DNA from: an uncultured Spirochaetaceae bacterium
Lineage (GTDB): Bacteria; Spirochaetota; Spirochaetia; Sphaerochaetales; Sphaerochaetaceae
Reading direction: 5' to 3'
NCBI GenBank assembly: GCA_944389145.1
Contig: CALXLH010000022.1
Span: 1-64,000 of the forward strand
Length of the DNA stretch: 64,000 nucleotides
The notes beneath the pieces are model-generated. The model worked only from the letters and a program-made list of their open reading frames with translations. It was not told the origin of the DNA and ran no database searches. Below are positions 1 through 8,724 of this stretch, one piece after another. A program made the position numbers and the translations under genes. Position 1 is the stretch's first letter. Every line of letters starts with the position of its first letter.

Positions 1-585
1 TCAGGAAGATAACTGACAACGTGAAATTCCTCGGCCACTCATTCTGGCGGAACAGCGAAGGGGGGATTGCCCTTGGCATCCATGAGAAGAGCATGGCTAA
101 GATGAAGAGCGCCCTGAAGGAGATAACTGCGAGGAAGACGAATCTAAGCTGGGAACAGCTGAAGATGACGCTCTCGCAGAAGATAACAGGATGGGTGAGT
201 TACTTCAGATATGCTAATGCGAGGAAGAGGCTACAGAAACTCGATAAATGGCTTAGACACCGTATTCGGTGCCTGATATTCAGAAGGTACTGGAGGCCAC
301 GCTCAAGATATGCATTTTTCACTAAGAACTGCAAAGTTCCACATGAGGATGCACTCAGGATTGCCAATTCAAGACAGGGGCTCTGGGCTTTTTCCGGATT
401 TCATCATGTAAGCAAGTGGGTTAGTAACAACCTGCTCCGTAGAGCAGGCTATACGTTTCTGTATGATGTGTACCAGAGGGTACACGCCGAGATTTAGGAA
501 CCGCCGTATACCGGACGGTACGTACGTTGCGGTGTGAGAGGACGGGATTCTGAGAGGTTAACTTCTCAGATACCTCCTACTCGAT
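1..585 (+). mobile_element. Group II intron, 3' part (intron-encoded protein end plus domains V/VI)
   Basis: The window opens inside a bacterial group II intron. The end of the intron-encoded protein is followed directly, from 498, by the compact RNA end of such introns. Domain V is a hairpin at about 498-536 with the typical GCCGTATAC / GTACGTACG pairing. Domain VI and a CCTCCTACTCGAT-like 3' boundary lie around 537-585. The exact splice site is inferred by analogy and could be off by a few bases. The 5' part lies outside the window, so intactness cannot be judged. Confidence 0.85.
3..497 (+). CDS. ltrA: Group II intron reverse transcriptase/maturase, C-terminal part
   Basis: This is the C-terminal end of an LtrA-type intron-encoded protein. 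It helps its own intron RNA fold and splice and, as a reverse transcriptase, drives retrohoming. The visible 164 codons cover the maturase (GIIM/X) domain, recognised from the segment with LSWEQLKMTLSQKITGWVSY and the basic stretch LDKWLRHRIRCLIFRRYW. The polymerase domain lies upstream of the window, and the frame is open to the left edge. No H-N-H endonuclease follows the maturase domain. The stop at 495-497 abuts intron domain V, which is the usual gene/RNA arrangement. Confidence 0.9.
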   Translation, partial: RKITDNVKFLGHSFWRNSEGGIALGIHEKSMAKMKSALKEITARKTNLSWEQLKMTLSQKITGWVSYFRYANARKRLQKLDKWLRHRIRCLIFRRYWRPRSRYAFFTKNCKVPHEDALRIANSRQGLWAFSGFHHVSKWVSNNLLRRAGYTFLYDVYQRVHAEI

Positions 586-615
586 CATCACAATGATGGC
601 TTAGAAGGGAATAGC

Positions 616-857
616 ATGATTACTGTGGATATTCAAGAAGCCAAGGATGATTTATCTTATTTAGTGAAGCTACTTGAGACAAAATAAGAAGACGTTGTTT
701 ATCTGACTCGGAATGGTTCTCCGATCGTACAGCTGACTTTGATACCTCGGGATATCCCTGGGAAGCGAATCGGGGTTGCTGAGGGAAGATTCAGGGTTCC
801 TGATGAGTTCGCACAATGGGGAAGTAGATTGAGGATATGCTTGGAGACGAGCCTTGA
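616..857 (+). pseudogene. Broken Phd/YefM-type antitoxin
   Basis: The reading starts MITVDIQEAKDDLSYLVKLL and continues after a TAA at 685-687 as EDVVYLTRNGSPIVQLTLIP and ...KRIGVAEGRFRVPDEFAQW. This is the normal course of a Phd/YefM antitoxin: an N-terminal DNA-binding fold followed by a toxin-binding tail. A second lesion near 820-828 shifts the frame, because the expected ending IEDMLGDEP-stop lies in another frame at 828-857. Two independent lesions make it non-functional as written. No toxin gene follows, so this is a decayed orphan. The group II intron ends about 30 bp upstream. Confidence 0.75.
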
Positions 858-917
858 GGGATAATAGTTCCTTTTCTCTTTTGATTGCTTATTGCGCTGT
901 GAGTATCATGTTTATCA

Positions 918-1038
918 ATTTCGTAGCGTAATAGCTGATTGATTTATGTTTCTTACTGTTGGATCTGGCTGGTATTTATCGTTTATTGCGCTACGAAATC
1001 GTATTTTCACTTGTTCGTAGCGAATTAAACGGTATAAT
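918..1038 (+). promoter_or_regulatory. Promoter with three TTCGTAGCG half-sites upstream of the ATPase gene
   Basis: ATTTCGTAGCGTAATA (918-933) and TATTGCGCTACGAAAT (984-999) form a 16-nt inverted repeat with one mismatch. A third copy, TTCGTAGCGAATT, at 1014-1026 lies inside the promoter TTGTTC (1011-1016), 16-bp spacer, TATAAT (1033-1038). A protein bound at the third site would cover the promoter, so this looks like a repressor operator. The ATPase itself or an unlinked regulator could bind it. Confidence 0.6.
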
Positions 1039-1044
1039 CAAGGC

Positions 1045-2478
1045 ATGGTCGGACGAAAGAAGGAAGCAGAAGAGCTGAATGAGCTGTATGCGAGCGATAG
1101 GGCTGAGTTCGTTGCGATATATGGCCGAAGACGTGTCGGAAAGACCTATCTGGTGGATCAGGCGTTTGAAGGGCGTATCACATTCCGTCATACGGGACTG
1201 TCTCCGATTGAGACGGGGATGTCTGGTACGGGCCTTCTTAAGGCCCAGCTGAAGGCGTTTCATCAATCGATGCTGAGACAGGGGATGGCGGTCGATCATT
1301 GTCCTGAGGATTGGATGGATGCCTTCTTCATGCTCTCGATGGCATTGCAGAAGATCGATGATGGCTCACGCCAGCTTGTCTTCCTGGATGAATTGCCGTG
1401 GATGGATACTCCGCGTTCATATTTCATCACTGCTCTTGAGAACTTCTGGAATGGCTGGGCCTGCCATCGGGCGAATTTCATGCTTATAGTGTGCGGAAGC
1501 GCCAATTCATGGATTCTCAATAAGCTTGTTAATAATCATGGTGGCTTATATGGTAGGCTTACCTATCAGATAAAGCTCTCTCCTTTCACCTTGGGAGAGT
1601 GTGAGCAGTACTACGAATCCAGGAACATTGACATGTCCCGCTATGATATAGCCCAGAGCTATATGATAATGGGCGGTATTCCGTACTACATGGGGTATAT
1701 GAAGCGGAAGGCAAGCATGGCCCAGAATATCGATGAGATATTCTTCTCGAAGGGGGCGCAGCTCAGGAATGAGTTTGATCATCTGTTTGCATCTGTCTTT
1801 GATAACCCCGACCGTGTTAAGGCTGTCGTTGTCTTCCTAAGCGGCAGGAGCGCTGGCTTTACCCGGGATGAGATCGCCAGCCATCTCGGAATCAGCAACG
1901 GCAGTACCCTCTCTGCGATACTGTCCGCATTGGTGGCAAGTGATTTCGTGATCAGGTATGTCCCGTTTGGATTCTCGAAGAGGAAGGCGCATTATAAGCT
2001 TATTGATCCGTTCTGCCTGTTCTATCTGAGATTCATTGAAGGCAGGGATTCCCTTGTGGAAGGATTCTGGCTTCAGAACCTGGCTTCCCAGTCTGTCATC
2101 ACATGGAGAGGACTGGCGTTTGAGAATGTCTGCTTCAATCATATTCCTCAGATCAAGAAGGCCCTTGGTATCAGCGGGGTGAGTACGACGGAATCCGCAT
2201 GGTCGAAGCGGGATGACGAAGGAACCCAGATAGATCTTCTTATAAGCCGGCAGGATAATGTCGTGAACATGTGTGAGATCAAGTTCTATAGCGATATATA
2301 TACCGTGGATGGTGATTATCATAGGGTAGTCATGCATCGTCAGGCATTGCTCGAGCCGTATCTTAAGAGGGGAATGGGAATACGGAGTACCCTGATTACC
2401 ACCTATGGACTGAAGCAGAATAAGTATAGCGGGGTATTTACCAACGTCGTGACGCTGGATGATCTCTTCTCATCCTGA
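1045..2478 (+). CDS. AAA-family ATPase with C-terminal DUF234/nuclease-like domain
   Basis: This is a 477-residue protein of the archaeal-type ATPase/DUF234 family; its cellular role is not established. The Walker A is GRRRVGKT at residues 27-34 and the Walker B is LVFLDELPW near 112-120. A winged-helix-like segment follows around 270-300 (FTRDEIASHLGIS). The C-terminus has a PD-(D/E)xK-like arrangement, with D in TQIDLL near 394 and ExK in MCEIKF near 411. The start follows a TATAAT box by 7 nt and has no proper Shine-Dalgarno, so the message is probably leaderless. A second member of the family lies at 31403-32782. The gene stands alone and is a typical accessory-genome one-gene cassette. 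Confidence 0.8.
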   Translation: MVGRKKEAEELNELYASDRAEFVAIYGRRRVGKTYLVDQAFEGRITFRHTGLSPIETGMSGTGLLKAQLKAFHQSMLRQGMAVDHCPEDWMDAFFMLSMALQKIDDGSRQLVFLDELPWMDTPRSYFITALENFWNGWACHRANFMLIVCGSANSWILNKLVNNHGGLYGRLTYQIKLSPFTLGECEQYYESRNIDMSRYDIAQSYMIMGGIPYYMGYMKRKASMAQNIDEIFFSKGAQLRNEFDHLFASVFDNPDRVKAVVVFLSGRSAGFTRDEIASHLGISNGSTLSAILSALVASDFVIRYVPFGFSKRKAHYKLIDPFCLFYLRFIEGRDSLVEGFWLQNLASQSVITWRGLAFENVCFNHIPQIKKALGISGVSTTESAWSKRDDEGTQIDLLISRQDNVVNMCEIKFYSDIYTVDGDYHRVVMHRQALLEPYLKRGMGIRSTLITTYGLKQNKYSGVFTNVVTLDDLFSS

Positions 2479-2618
2479 TCTGCCTTGCCTGCCATTTGGC
2501 CACGGTGTTGCAGTTTGTTGAATATATGCGTCTTTCGCTTGAGTAGCGTTATTTTCTATCTTATTCTATAGCAATGATATAGGTTTTTATGCTTGATAGC
2601 GGGGCCTCCTTTCTTTGT

Positions 2619-2647
2619 TTGACAGCAGGATAGCGTGCAGTTAGAAT
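2619..2647 (+). promoter_or_regulatory. Sigma-70 promoter of the nucleoside importer
   Basis: TTGACA at 2619-2624 and TAGAAT at 2642-2647 are separated by exactly 17 bp. The predicted start is near 2654, giving a short leader with the Shine-Dalgarno AAAGGAG before the ATG at 2679. It is one of the best consensus promoters in the window. Confidence 0.8.
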
Positions 2648-2678
2648 GGCGTTATAACATCCAGAAAGGAGAGTCCCA

Positions 2679-3737
2679 ATGAAGAAAATCATTGCTGTTC
2701 TGCTTATGATGGCTATTGCCTTCTCGGCGTTTGCTTCTGGCTCATCCGAGTCAGCCGGGGGCGGCCAGCTCATGCTTGGAATGGTCACCGATTCAGGAAC
2801 CATAGATGACCGCTCGTTCAACCAGGGAACATATGAGGGAGTGAAGATCGCCGCTGAGGAGCTTGGCCTCCAGTGTACCTATCTCAGGCCATCCGGAACC
2901 ACGACCACCGATTACCTCACCGCTATCTCCGATCTCTATGATAATGGCTACAGGTTCATCGCATGTCCTGGCTATCTCTTCGTGGAGGCTGTCTCGCAGG
3001 CTCAGGAGATGTATCCTGATCTCATGCTCATCATCATCGATGATGCGCTTGCTTCTGGTATCGGACCGAATACGGTCGCCATCACGTTCAAGGAGCAGGA
3101 GTCTGGATTCATGGCAGGACTTGCCACGGCTCTCAAGCTTCAGGATGGTGATGTAGGATTTGTCGGCGGACTCGAGATTCCTGCCGTGCAGAAGTTCAAC
3201 TGGGGATTCCAGCAGGGCGTCGCGTATGCTAACGAGCATTATGGCACGACGATCGGGATGGATAAGTCCAACTTCGTGTATCAGGGATCATTCGCGGATC
3301 TCGCGGGTGGCCAGCAGCTTGCCATGGCTATGTATGACAAGGGCGTTGACGCGATCTTCGCTGCCGCCGGCGGTACAGGCGTCGGTGTTATCAACGAGGC
3401 TAAGAACCGCCGTCTTGCCGGACAGAATGTCTGGGCCGTGGGCGTTGACGTAGACCAGTACTCTGTCGGTGATATGGGCAATGGCGAGTCCTGCATACTT
3501 ACCTCTGCCATGAAGGATGTCACTGGCGTTGCCTATGATCAGGCGATCGCAGCGGCCAATGGCACGTTCAAAGGCGGACAGCATCTTAGCCTCGGAGTTG
3601 CGGAGGACAGGGCAGGCATCCCGGCTTCCAACCCGAACCTCACCCCTGAGATCGAGGCCACTGTCGCAGAGGTCGCCCAGCTGATCAAGGACGGAACGAT
3701 AGTCGTCCAGGATACTGCAGACGGGCTTATCCCATAA
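2679..3737 (+). CDS. BMP-family nucleoside-binding protein of ABC importer
   Basis: This 352-residue periplasmic binding protein belongs to the BMP/PnrA (TmpC) family, which binds purine nucleosides for ABC import. The signal peptide (residues 1 to about 20) ends FSAFASG, followed by a SSES linker. There is no lipobox cysteine, so it is probably released by signal peptidase I and is not lipidated like treponemal PnrA. The family segment DRSFNQGTYEGVK lies near residue 46. The ATPase, two permeases and a purine nucleoside phosphorylase follow, which supports purine nucleoside as the substrate. A hairpin separates it from the transporter genes, as expected for a more abundant binding protein. 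Confidence 0.88.
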   Translation: MKKIIAVLLMMAIAFSAFASGSSESAGGGQLMLGMVTDSGTIDDRSFNQGTYEGVKIAAEELGLQCTYLRPSGTTTTDYLTAISDLYDNGYRFIACPGYLFVEAVSQAQEMYPDLMLIIIDDALASGIGPNTVAITFKEQESGFMAGLATALKLQDGDVGFVGGLEIPAVQKFNWGFQQGVAYANEHYGTTIGMDKSNFVYQGSFADLAGGQQLAMAMYDKGVDAIFAAAGGTGVGVINEAKNRRLAGQNVWAVGVDVDQYSVGDMGNGESCILTSAMKDVTGVAYDQAIAAANGTFKGGQHLSLGVAEDRAGIPASNPNLTPEIEATVAEVAQLIKDGTIVVQDTADGLIP

Positions 3738-3756
3738 CCGCATGGAATAGACATAC

Positions 3757-3784
3757 AGGCCGCCCGACGAAGGCGGCCTTATTG
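3757..3784 (+). terminator. Intercistronic hairpin after the binding-protein gene
   Basis: AGGCCGCC (3757-3764) pairs with GGCGGCCT (3772-3779) across a 7-nt loop, and TTATT follows. It lies between the binding-protein and ATPase genes. It is more likely a partial terminator or 3'-end stabiliser than a full stop, because the ATPase has no obvious promoter of its own. Confidence 0.65.
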
Positions 3785-3825
3785 CAGATGCACCACCGCG
3801 TGCCCTCAGATGGGAGAATCCATAT

Positions 3826-5343
3826 TTGAGTTACGTCATTGAAATGCTTGGAATCCGTAAGGAATTCCCCGGTATCGTGGCAAACGACGATATCACGCTG
3901 CAGGTCGAGGAGGGTGAGATCCACGCGATCCTCGGAGAGAACGGAGCTGGAAAGTCCACGCTCATGAGTATCCTCTTCGGTCTTTATCATGCAGATAAGG
4001 GCGTCATAAAGGTAAGGGGCAAGGAAGTCAGCATTAAGAGTCCGAACGACGCCTTCGATCTCGGCATAGGGATGGTGCATCAGCACTTCCAGCTCGTCCA
4101 TAACTTCACCGTTGCCGAGAACATCATAATGGGAAAGGAAGGAGGCTTCGTCTATGACATCAGGAAGGCCTCCAGGAAGATAAAGGAGATATCAGAGCGG
4201 TACGGCCTTTCTATCGAGCCCGATATGGTCATCGAGGATATCACGGTGGGGATGCAGCAGCGGGTGGAGATTCTCAAGATGCTCTACCGCGATGCCGATA
4301 TCCTCATATTCGATGAGCCTACGGCGGTGCTTACGCCTCAGGAGATCGATGAGCTGATGCAGATCATGCGCAATCTCGCCGCAGAGGGAAAGTCAATCAT
4401 CCTCATCACGCATAAGCTCGATGAGATCAAGGCGGTGGCTAAGCGCTGTACGATAATCAGGAGAGGACGCCTTATAGACGTGGTAGATGTTGCCTCCACA
4501 TCCGTTGAGGCGATGGCTGCGGCGATGGTCGGGCGTCCTGTGTCATTCAAGGTCGAGAAGTCTCCGTGCCACCCGGGAGCCCCGATCCTGGAGATCCGTC
4601 ACCTTTCCGTGATGAACAGCAAGAAGGTGCTTGGCGTAAAGGACTTCTCTCTTACCGTTCATTCCGGGGAGATCATCGGTATCGCGGGCGTCGATGGAAA
4701 CGGCCAGTCCGAGCTTATCGAGGCGATTACCGGACTCAGGAAGGCGGAGTCTGGCTCGATCATCTTCAATGGCAGGGATATAACGGCGCTATCGATCGAG
4801 GAGCGCAATGAGATGGGTCTCGGCCATATTCCCGAAGATAGGCAGAAAAGGGGCCTGATCCTCTCTGCCCCTCTTACCTCGAACATGGTGATAAAGGAGT
4901 TCCGCAAGGCTCCGTTCTCCTCTCATGGCATACTCGACTACTCATCTATCCGTGAGTACTCGGAGAAGATCGTCAGCAAGTTCGACGTACGCTCCGGAGA
5001 GGGTGTTGATTCCCTTGCTGGGAAGCTCTCTGGAGGAAACCAGCAGAAAGCGATCATCGGACGTGAGATAACCGCCGATCCGGACCTCCTTATAGCGGTA
5101 CAGCCGACGCGCGGCCTTGATGTAGGCGCTATCGAGTTCATCCATAGGCAGCTTGTTGAGGAACGGGAGCGCGGCAAGGCTGTCCTCCTCGTCTCATTCG
5201 AGCTTGATGAGATATTCAACCTCTCTGATAAGATCGCGGTCATATCTGGAGGAGAGCTTATTGATATCGTTGATGCTTCCTCTACCGATGAGCATGCCGT
5301 TGGTCTGATGATGGCAGGAATAAGGAAGGGAGGAGAGAACTGA
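3826..5343 (+). CDS. Nucleoside ABC importer, duplicated ATP-binding subunit
   Basis: This 505-residue protein carries two ABC cassettes in tandem, as in sugar/nucleoside importers of the RbsA/YufO/RnsB type. The first Walker A is GENGAGKST near residue 40. The second cassette begins near residue 255 with GVDGNGQSE at its degenerate Walker A and has the signature LSGGNQQKA. It energises import through the two permeases that follow. The start is TTG at 3826, chosen because GGGAG lies 7-8 nt upstream and the N-terminus (MSYVIEMLGIRKEFPGIVAN) then matches the family. The stop overlaps the next start by one base (TGATG). Confidence 0.9.
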   Translation: MSYVIEMLGIRKEFPGIVANDDITLQVEEGEIHAILGENGAGKSTLMSILFGLYHADKGVIKVRGKEVSIKSPNDAFDLGIGMVHQHFQLVHNFTVAENIIMGKEGGFVYDIRKASRKIKEISERYGLSIEPDMVIEDITVGMQQRVEILKMLYRDADILIFDEPTAVLTPQEIDELMQIMRNLAAEGKSIILITHKLDEIKAVAKRCTIIRRGRLIDVVDVASTSVEAMAAAMVGRPVSFKVEKSPCHPGAPILEIRHLSVMNSKKVLGVKDFSLTVHSGEIIGIAGVDGNGQSELIEAITGLRKAESGSIIFNGRDITALSIEERNEMGLGHIPEDRQKRGLILSAPLTSNMVIKEFRKAPFSSHGILDYSSIREYSEKIVSKFDVRSGEGVDSLAGKLSGGNQQKAIIGREITADPDLLIAVQPTRGLDVGAIEFIHRQLVEERERGKAVLLVSFELDEIFNLSDKIAVISGGELIDIVDASSTDEHAVGLMMAGIRKGGEN

Positions 5344-6566
5344 TGGGAAGGGAACGAATGAAGATACAGCGTCCTCTCGAAGCGAGGAAGGCCTCTCCTC
5401 TGGTTGTATCGCTATCAGCGGTGTTTCTGGGAATCGTGGCAGGATGCGTATTCATCCTCTGCATAGGCAAGAATCCGTTCGTAGGATTCGAGCGCATACT
5501 TTTCGGTGCGCTCTCGAATGTCCGGAGAATCGGAAACACGCTGGGAATGTCAACGCAGCTCATACTCATAGGGCTATCGGTGGCATTCGCGTTCAAGACA
5601 GGGCTCTTCAATATCGGAGCATCGGGGCAGATGCTGATGGGTGGCATCACAGGTTCGATCCTGGCCTACTATCTTCCATTGGACATGCCTCGCGTGATCT
5701 ATCTTCCGATCATCATCGTTGCCTCGATGGCAGCAGGCGCCGTATGGGGCTTCATATCGGGATTCCTGAAGGCGAAGTTCAATGTTCATGAGGTCGTTTC
5801 CACGATCATGCTTAACTGGACGGCATACTGGATCGTATATGACTTCATACCGCGCTTCATCATCGATCCTACGATCTCTGTGAAGTCAAAGCCTATCGAC
5901 ACGGTACATACGCTCAGGGCAGATTGGCTTACCGACCTTACGCAGTTCTCGACGCTCAACTATGGCTTCATCCTTGCCATCATCATGTGCGTCGTGGTCT
6001 GGTTCATACTGCAGAAGACCACGCTCGGCTTCAATCTCAAGGCCGTAGGATCAAACCGCTTCTGCGCGGAGTACGCAGGGATAAAGGTCAACCGTTCGAT
6101 CATGATCTCCATGGCCATCGCAGGAGCCCTTGCCAGCCTTGCCGGCCTTACGTATTACTGCGGATATTCCAATATCATGGAGATGGGAAAGATGCCGAAC
6201 GAGGGCTTTGATGGGATTGCCGTTGCGCTTCTCGGCAATTGCTCGCCTGTAGGCATATTCTTCTCAGCGATCTTCTTCGGTATCCTCAAGATGGGGCGAG
6301 GATCCCTCGCGGCTACGGGCATTCCCACAGAGATCGCCGATACGATCATCGCTACCATAATCTATTTCACCGCGACCAACGTCATACTCGCCAGCTTCTG
6401 GAACAATATCTTCAAGTCACGATTCGAGCGCTCTGAGGAGGCTGCCCGCCTGGCTATGGCGAAGCATGGTGATGATACGCCGATCGCGTCGCTTTCCAGG
6501 AAGAGGTTCAAGGAGTATGCCAAGGAAGGACGGGCGTACCTGAAGGAAGGGAAGGAGGTGAGGTAA
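5343..6566 (+). CDS. Nucleoside ABC importer permease 1
   Basis: This 407-residue inner-membrane permease is of the BPD_transp_2 family (YufP/RnsC type). A cytoplasmic N-terminus of about 20 residues precedes multiple hydrophobic helices. The segment FNIGASGQMLMGG near residue 85 is typical of nucleoside importer permeases. The C-terminal ~60 residues are polar and charged. The gene is translationally coupled to the ATPase (TGATG) and followed without a gap by the second permease, so the two should form a heterodimeric channel. Confidence 0.88.
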   Translation: MGRERMKIQRPLEARKASPLVVSLSAVFLGIVAGCVFILCIGKNPFVGFERILFGALSNVRRIGNTLGMSTQLILIGLSVAFAFKTGLFNIGASGQMLMGGITGSILAYYLPLDMPRVIYLPIIIVASMAAGAVWGFISGFLKAKFNVHEVVSTIMLNWTAYWIVYDFIPRFIIDPTISVKSKPIDTVHTLRADWLTDLTQFSTLNYGFILAIIMCVVVWFILQKTTLGFNLKAVGSNRFCAEYAGIKVNRSIMISMAIAGALASLAGLTYYCGYSNIMEMGKMPNEGFDGIAVALLGNCSPVGIFFSAIFFGILKMGRGSLAATGIPTEIADTIIATIIYFTATNVILASFWNNIFKSRFERSEEAARLAMAKHGDDTPIASLSRKRFKEYAKEGRAYLKEGKEVR

Positions 6567-7520
6567 ATGGGTTTCTGGAGTGTCATAACAAGCATAATAC
6601 CATCGGCTATAGCCTATACGATCCCTATCCTCATGGGTGCGCTGGGAGGCCTTTACTCCGAGCGTTCAGGCGTTACGAACCTCTGCATCGAGGGCCTGAT
6701 GCTCTTCGGAGTCTTCTCCGCAGCCGCTACGATCGTCAAGCTTCAGGCAATCCCTGGCTTCAGCTTCGTCCTTGCGATAGTCATAGGGATACTCGTGGCG
6801 ATGGCTGCCTCCGCGCTGCTCTCGCTGCTGCACGCCTTCGCTGCTATCAATCTGAAGGCCAATCAGGTGATATCTGGAACGGCGATCAACATGCTGTCCA
6901 CGGCTGTGACCCTATTCCTCGCGCAGACGATCACGGGAAGCGGCAACATAACGATCGTCAGAGGTATCATCAGGCAGAACGTGCCTGTGCTATCGAAGAT
7001 ACCGGTGATCGGACCGCTCTTCTTCACCAGTACCTACTGGACTACCTGGATCTGCCTCCTCATATGGGGCCTATCCTGGTTCCTCCTCTACAAGACATCA
7101 TTCGGACTGCGCCTTCGCGCATGCGGAGAGCATCCGTCCGCTGTCGCGTCTGCTGGTGTCAATGTACGCAAGATGAGGTATATCGGCGTGATAGCCTCCG
7201 GCCTTCTCTCTGGTATCGGAGGAGCGTGCATACTCGTTACCTACGCCGGTGAGTACAACGCAGGAAGCGGTATCAACGGACTGGGATTCCTTGCCATAGC
7301 TGCCTTGATCTTCGGGCAGTGGAAGCCTCTCGGAATCCTTGGTTCCACCTTCTTCTTCGGCCTATGCATGACGATTGCGAACATGGGAAAGGTCTTCCCG
7401 ATATTCCAGTCTATACCGACAGGATACCTCGGGATGTTCCCTTATATCGCGACATTGATCGCGCTTATCTTCTCCAGCAGGAAGAGCGCTGCTCCTCTTG
7501 CCTCCGGAGAACCGTTCTAA
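6567..7520 (+). CDS. Nucleoside ABC importer permease 2
   Basis: This 317-residue BPD_transp_2 permease is the partner of the previous one (YufQ/RnsD type). It is shorter and begins directly with hydrophobic helices. The family segment GGLYSERSGVTNLCIEGLML lies near residues 28-47. An AAGGAG overlapping its stop serves as the ribosome-binding site of the phosphorylase gene, so importer and catabolic enzyme belong to one operon. Confidence 0.88.
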   Translation: MGFWSVITSIIPSAIAYTIPILMGALGGLYSERSGVTNLCIEGLMLFGVFSAAATIVKLQAIPGFSFVLAIVIGILVAMAASALLSLLHAFAAINLKANQVISGTAINMLSTAVTLFLAQTITGSGNITIVRGIIRQNVPVLSKIPVIGPLFFTSTYWTTWICLLIWGLSWFLLYKTSFGLRLRACGEHPSAVASAGVNVRKMRYIGVIASGLLSGIGGACILVTYAGEYNAGSGINGLGFLAIAALIFGQWKPLGILGSTFFFGLCMTIANMGKVFPIFQSIPTGYLGMFPYIATLIALIFSSRKSAAPLASGEPF

Positions 7521-7533
7521 GGAGATTGTGAAA

Positions 7534-8358
7534 ATGAATCTGATGGAAAGCCTGGATGAATCCAAGAAGTATATCGAGTCGAGGCTCGATGGCAGAAAGC
7601 CGGAGATCGGCCTCGTGCTAGGCTCCGGCCTGGGAGACATGGCTGAAACGATAGGGGATCCGGTGGTCATTGATTATCATGAGATACCGCATTTCCCGGT
7701 ATCGACCGTCCCCGGTCATAAGGGCAGGCTCGTTATCGGAGAGCTTGAGGGAAGGACAGTACTCTGCATGCAGGGGCGCTTCCATTACTACGAGGGCTAT
7801 TCGATGGATGAGGTCGTGTATCCTGTGCGGGTGATGAAGATGCTTGGTATCAGCAACCTCTTCCTCACCAATGCCGCGGGGTGCGTGAATGAATCATGGA
7901 AGCCGGGAGATCTGATGCTTATCTCCGACCATATAAAGATCGTGGCGGAGAATCCTCTGAGAGGGCGCAATCCAGATGAGCTTGGAGAGCGTTTCTTCGA
8001 TATGACGAACGCCTATGACAAGGGGCTTCTGGCCCTGGCGGAGAAGGCCGCTATCAAGAAGGGGATACCTGTACGCAAGGGTGTGTACATGCTTTTCACG
8101 GGGCCTTCGTTCGAGACCCCGGCAGAGGTCAGGTTCGCACGCCTGGCAGGCGCTGATGCCGTAGGAATGTCTACCGTGCCTGAGGCTATTGCCGCGTCGC
8201 ATATGAGGATGAGGACGCTTGGCATAAGCTGCCTTACGAACATGGCTGCCGGCATCCTTGACCAGCCCCTTAACCATGAGGAAGTGCTTGAGACCGGGGA
8301 GAGGGTCAAGACGACGTTCTCAGCACTCGTGCGTGAGATCATAAGGACCTGGAACTGA
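7534..8358 (+). CDS. Purine nucleoside phosphorylase
   Basis: This 274-residue enzyme belongs to the trimeric PNP/MTAP family and splits purine nucleosides with phosphate into free base and ribose-1-phosphate. Recognisable parts are the phosphate-binding LGSGLG (about residue 28), GHKGRLVIG, QGRFHYYEGY and the purine-site region VGMSTVPEAIAA near residue 210. The ATG at 7534 is chosen over an upstream TTG at 7498 because AAGGAG at 7519-7524 is well spaced. As last gene of the importer operon it would process the imported nucleosides. Confidence 0.92.
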   Translation: MNLMESLDESKKYIESRLDGRKPEIGLVLGSGLGDMAETIGDPVVIDYHEIPHFPVSTVPGHKGRLVIGELEGRTVLCMQGRFHYYEGYSMDEVVYPVRVMKMLGISNLFLTNAAGCVNESWKPGDLMLISDHIKIVAENPLRGRNPDELGERFFDMTNAYDKGLLALAEKAAIKKGIPVRKGVYMLFTGPSFETPAEVRFARLAGADAVGMSTVPEAIAASHMRMRTLGISCLTNMAAGILDQPLNHEEVLETGERVKTTFSALVREIIRTWN

Positions 8359-8363
8359 TCGGC

Positions 8364-8398
8364 AGGGCCATCTCTGAGCGAGGTGGCCCTTCTGCTTC
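8364..8398 (+). terminator. Terminator of the nucleoside operon
   Basis: AGGGCCA (8364-8370) pairs with TGGCCCT (8384-8390). An inner CTC/GAG extends the stem, and a pyrimidine-rich TCTGCTTCCTT follows. The T-run is imperfect. Confidence 0.55.
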
Positions 8399-8724
8399 CT
8401 TGCCGCTTATCAGCAGGAAGCCATCTGGACGGCATTCATTCCGGAAATGGCCAGAACGAGCTAGGACCCCTTGCTTCTGAGGGAAGGGGTATGCGCCAAT
8501 GTGGCTCCGATGCGGTCGCGGAGCAGCTTCAGTCTGATATTCATTGATTAGGTAATTGGCGGAATACTTTAATAATGATGTGCATTAATTAAGCAAACTC
8601 CAGAATCCTTTAATAAGGACAGTCGTTAATAAAGTAAAACGCCTTTTGCTTTATTAACAGATTCCCTTATTAATGAAAACAGCCTATTCTCTTTATTAAG
8701 AAATCGTATTAAAGGAAGCATTTT
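8391..8724 (+). promoter_or_regulatory. AT-rich Fic control region with TTTATTAA-type operator repeats
   Basis: The region before the Fic gene is packed with variants of CTTTAATAA and TTTATTAA in both orientations. The clearest site is GTTAATAAAG at 8625-8634 against CTTTATTAAC at 8649-8658, perfect 10-bp arms around AAAACGCCTTTT. Further copies lie near 8668, 8694 and 8707. Many Fic proteins of this build have a C-terminal winged helix, so autoregulation is the simplest reading. Positions 8391-8560 show nothing else I recognise. Confidence 0.55.
8585..8657 (+). repeat. 73-bp direct repeat, copy 1 (left of Fic gene)
   Basis: The 73 bp beginning TTAATTAAGCAA and ending TTATTAA recur at 9939-10011 with 5 substitutions and no gaps. 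Copy 1 contains the main operator palindrome of the Fic gene. The two copies bracket the gene 1.35 kb apart in the same orientation. Confidence 0.85.
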
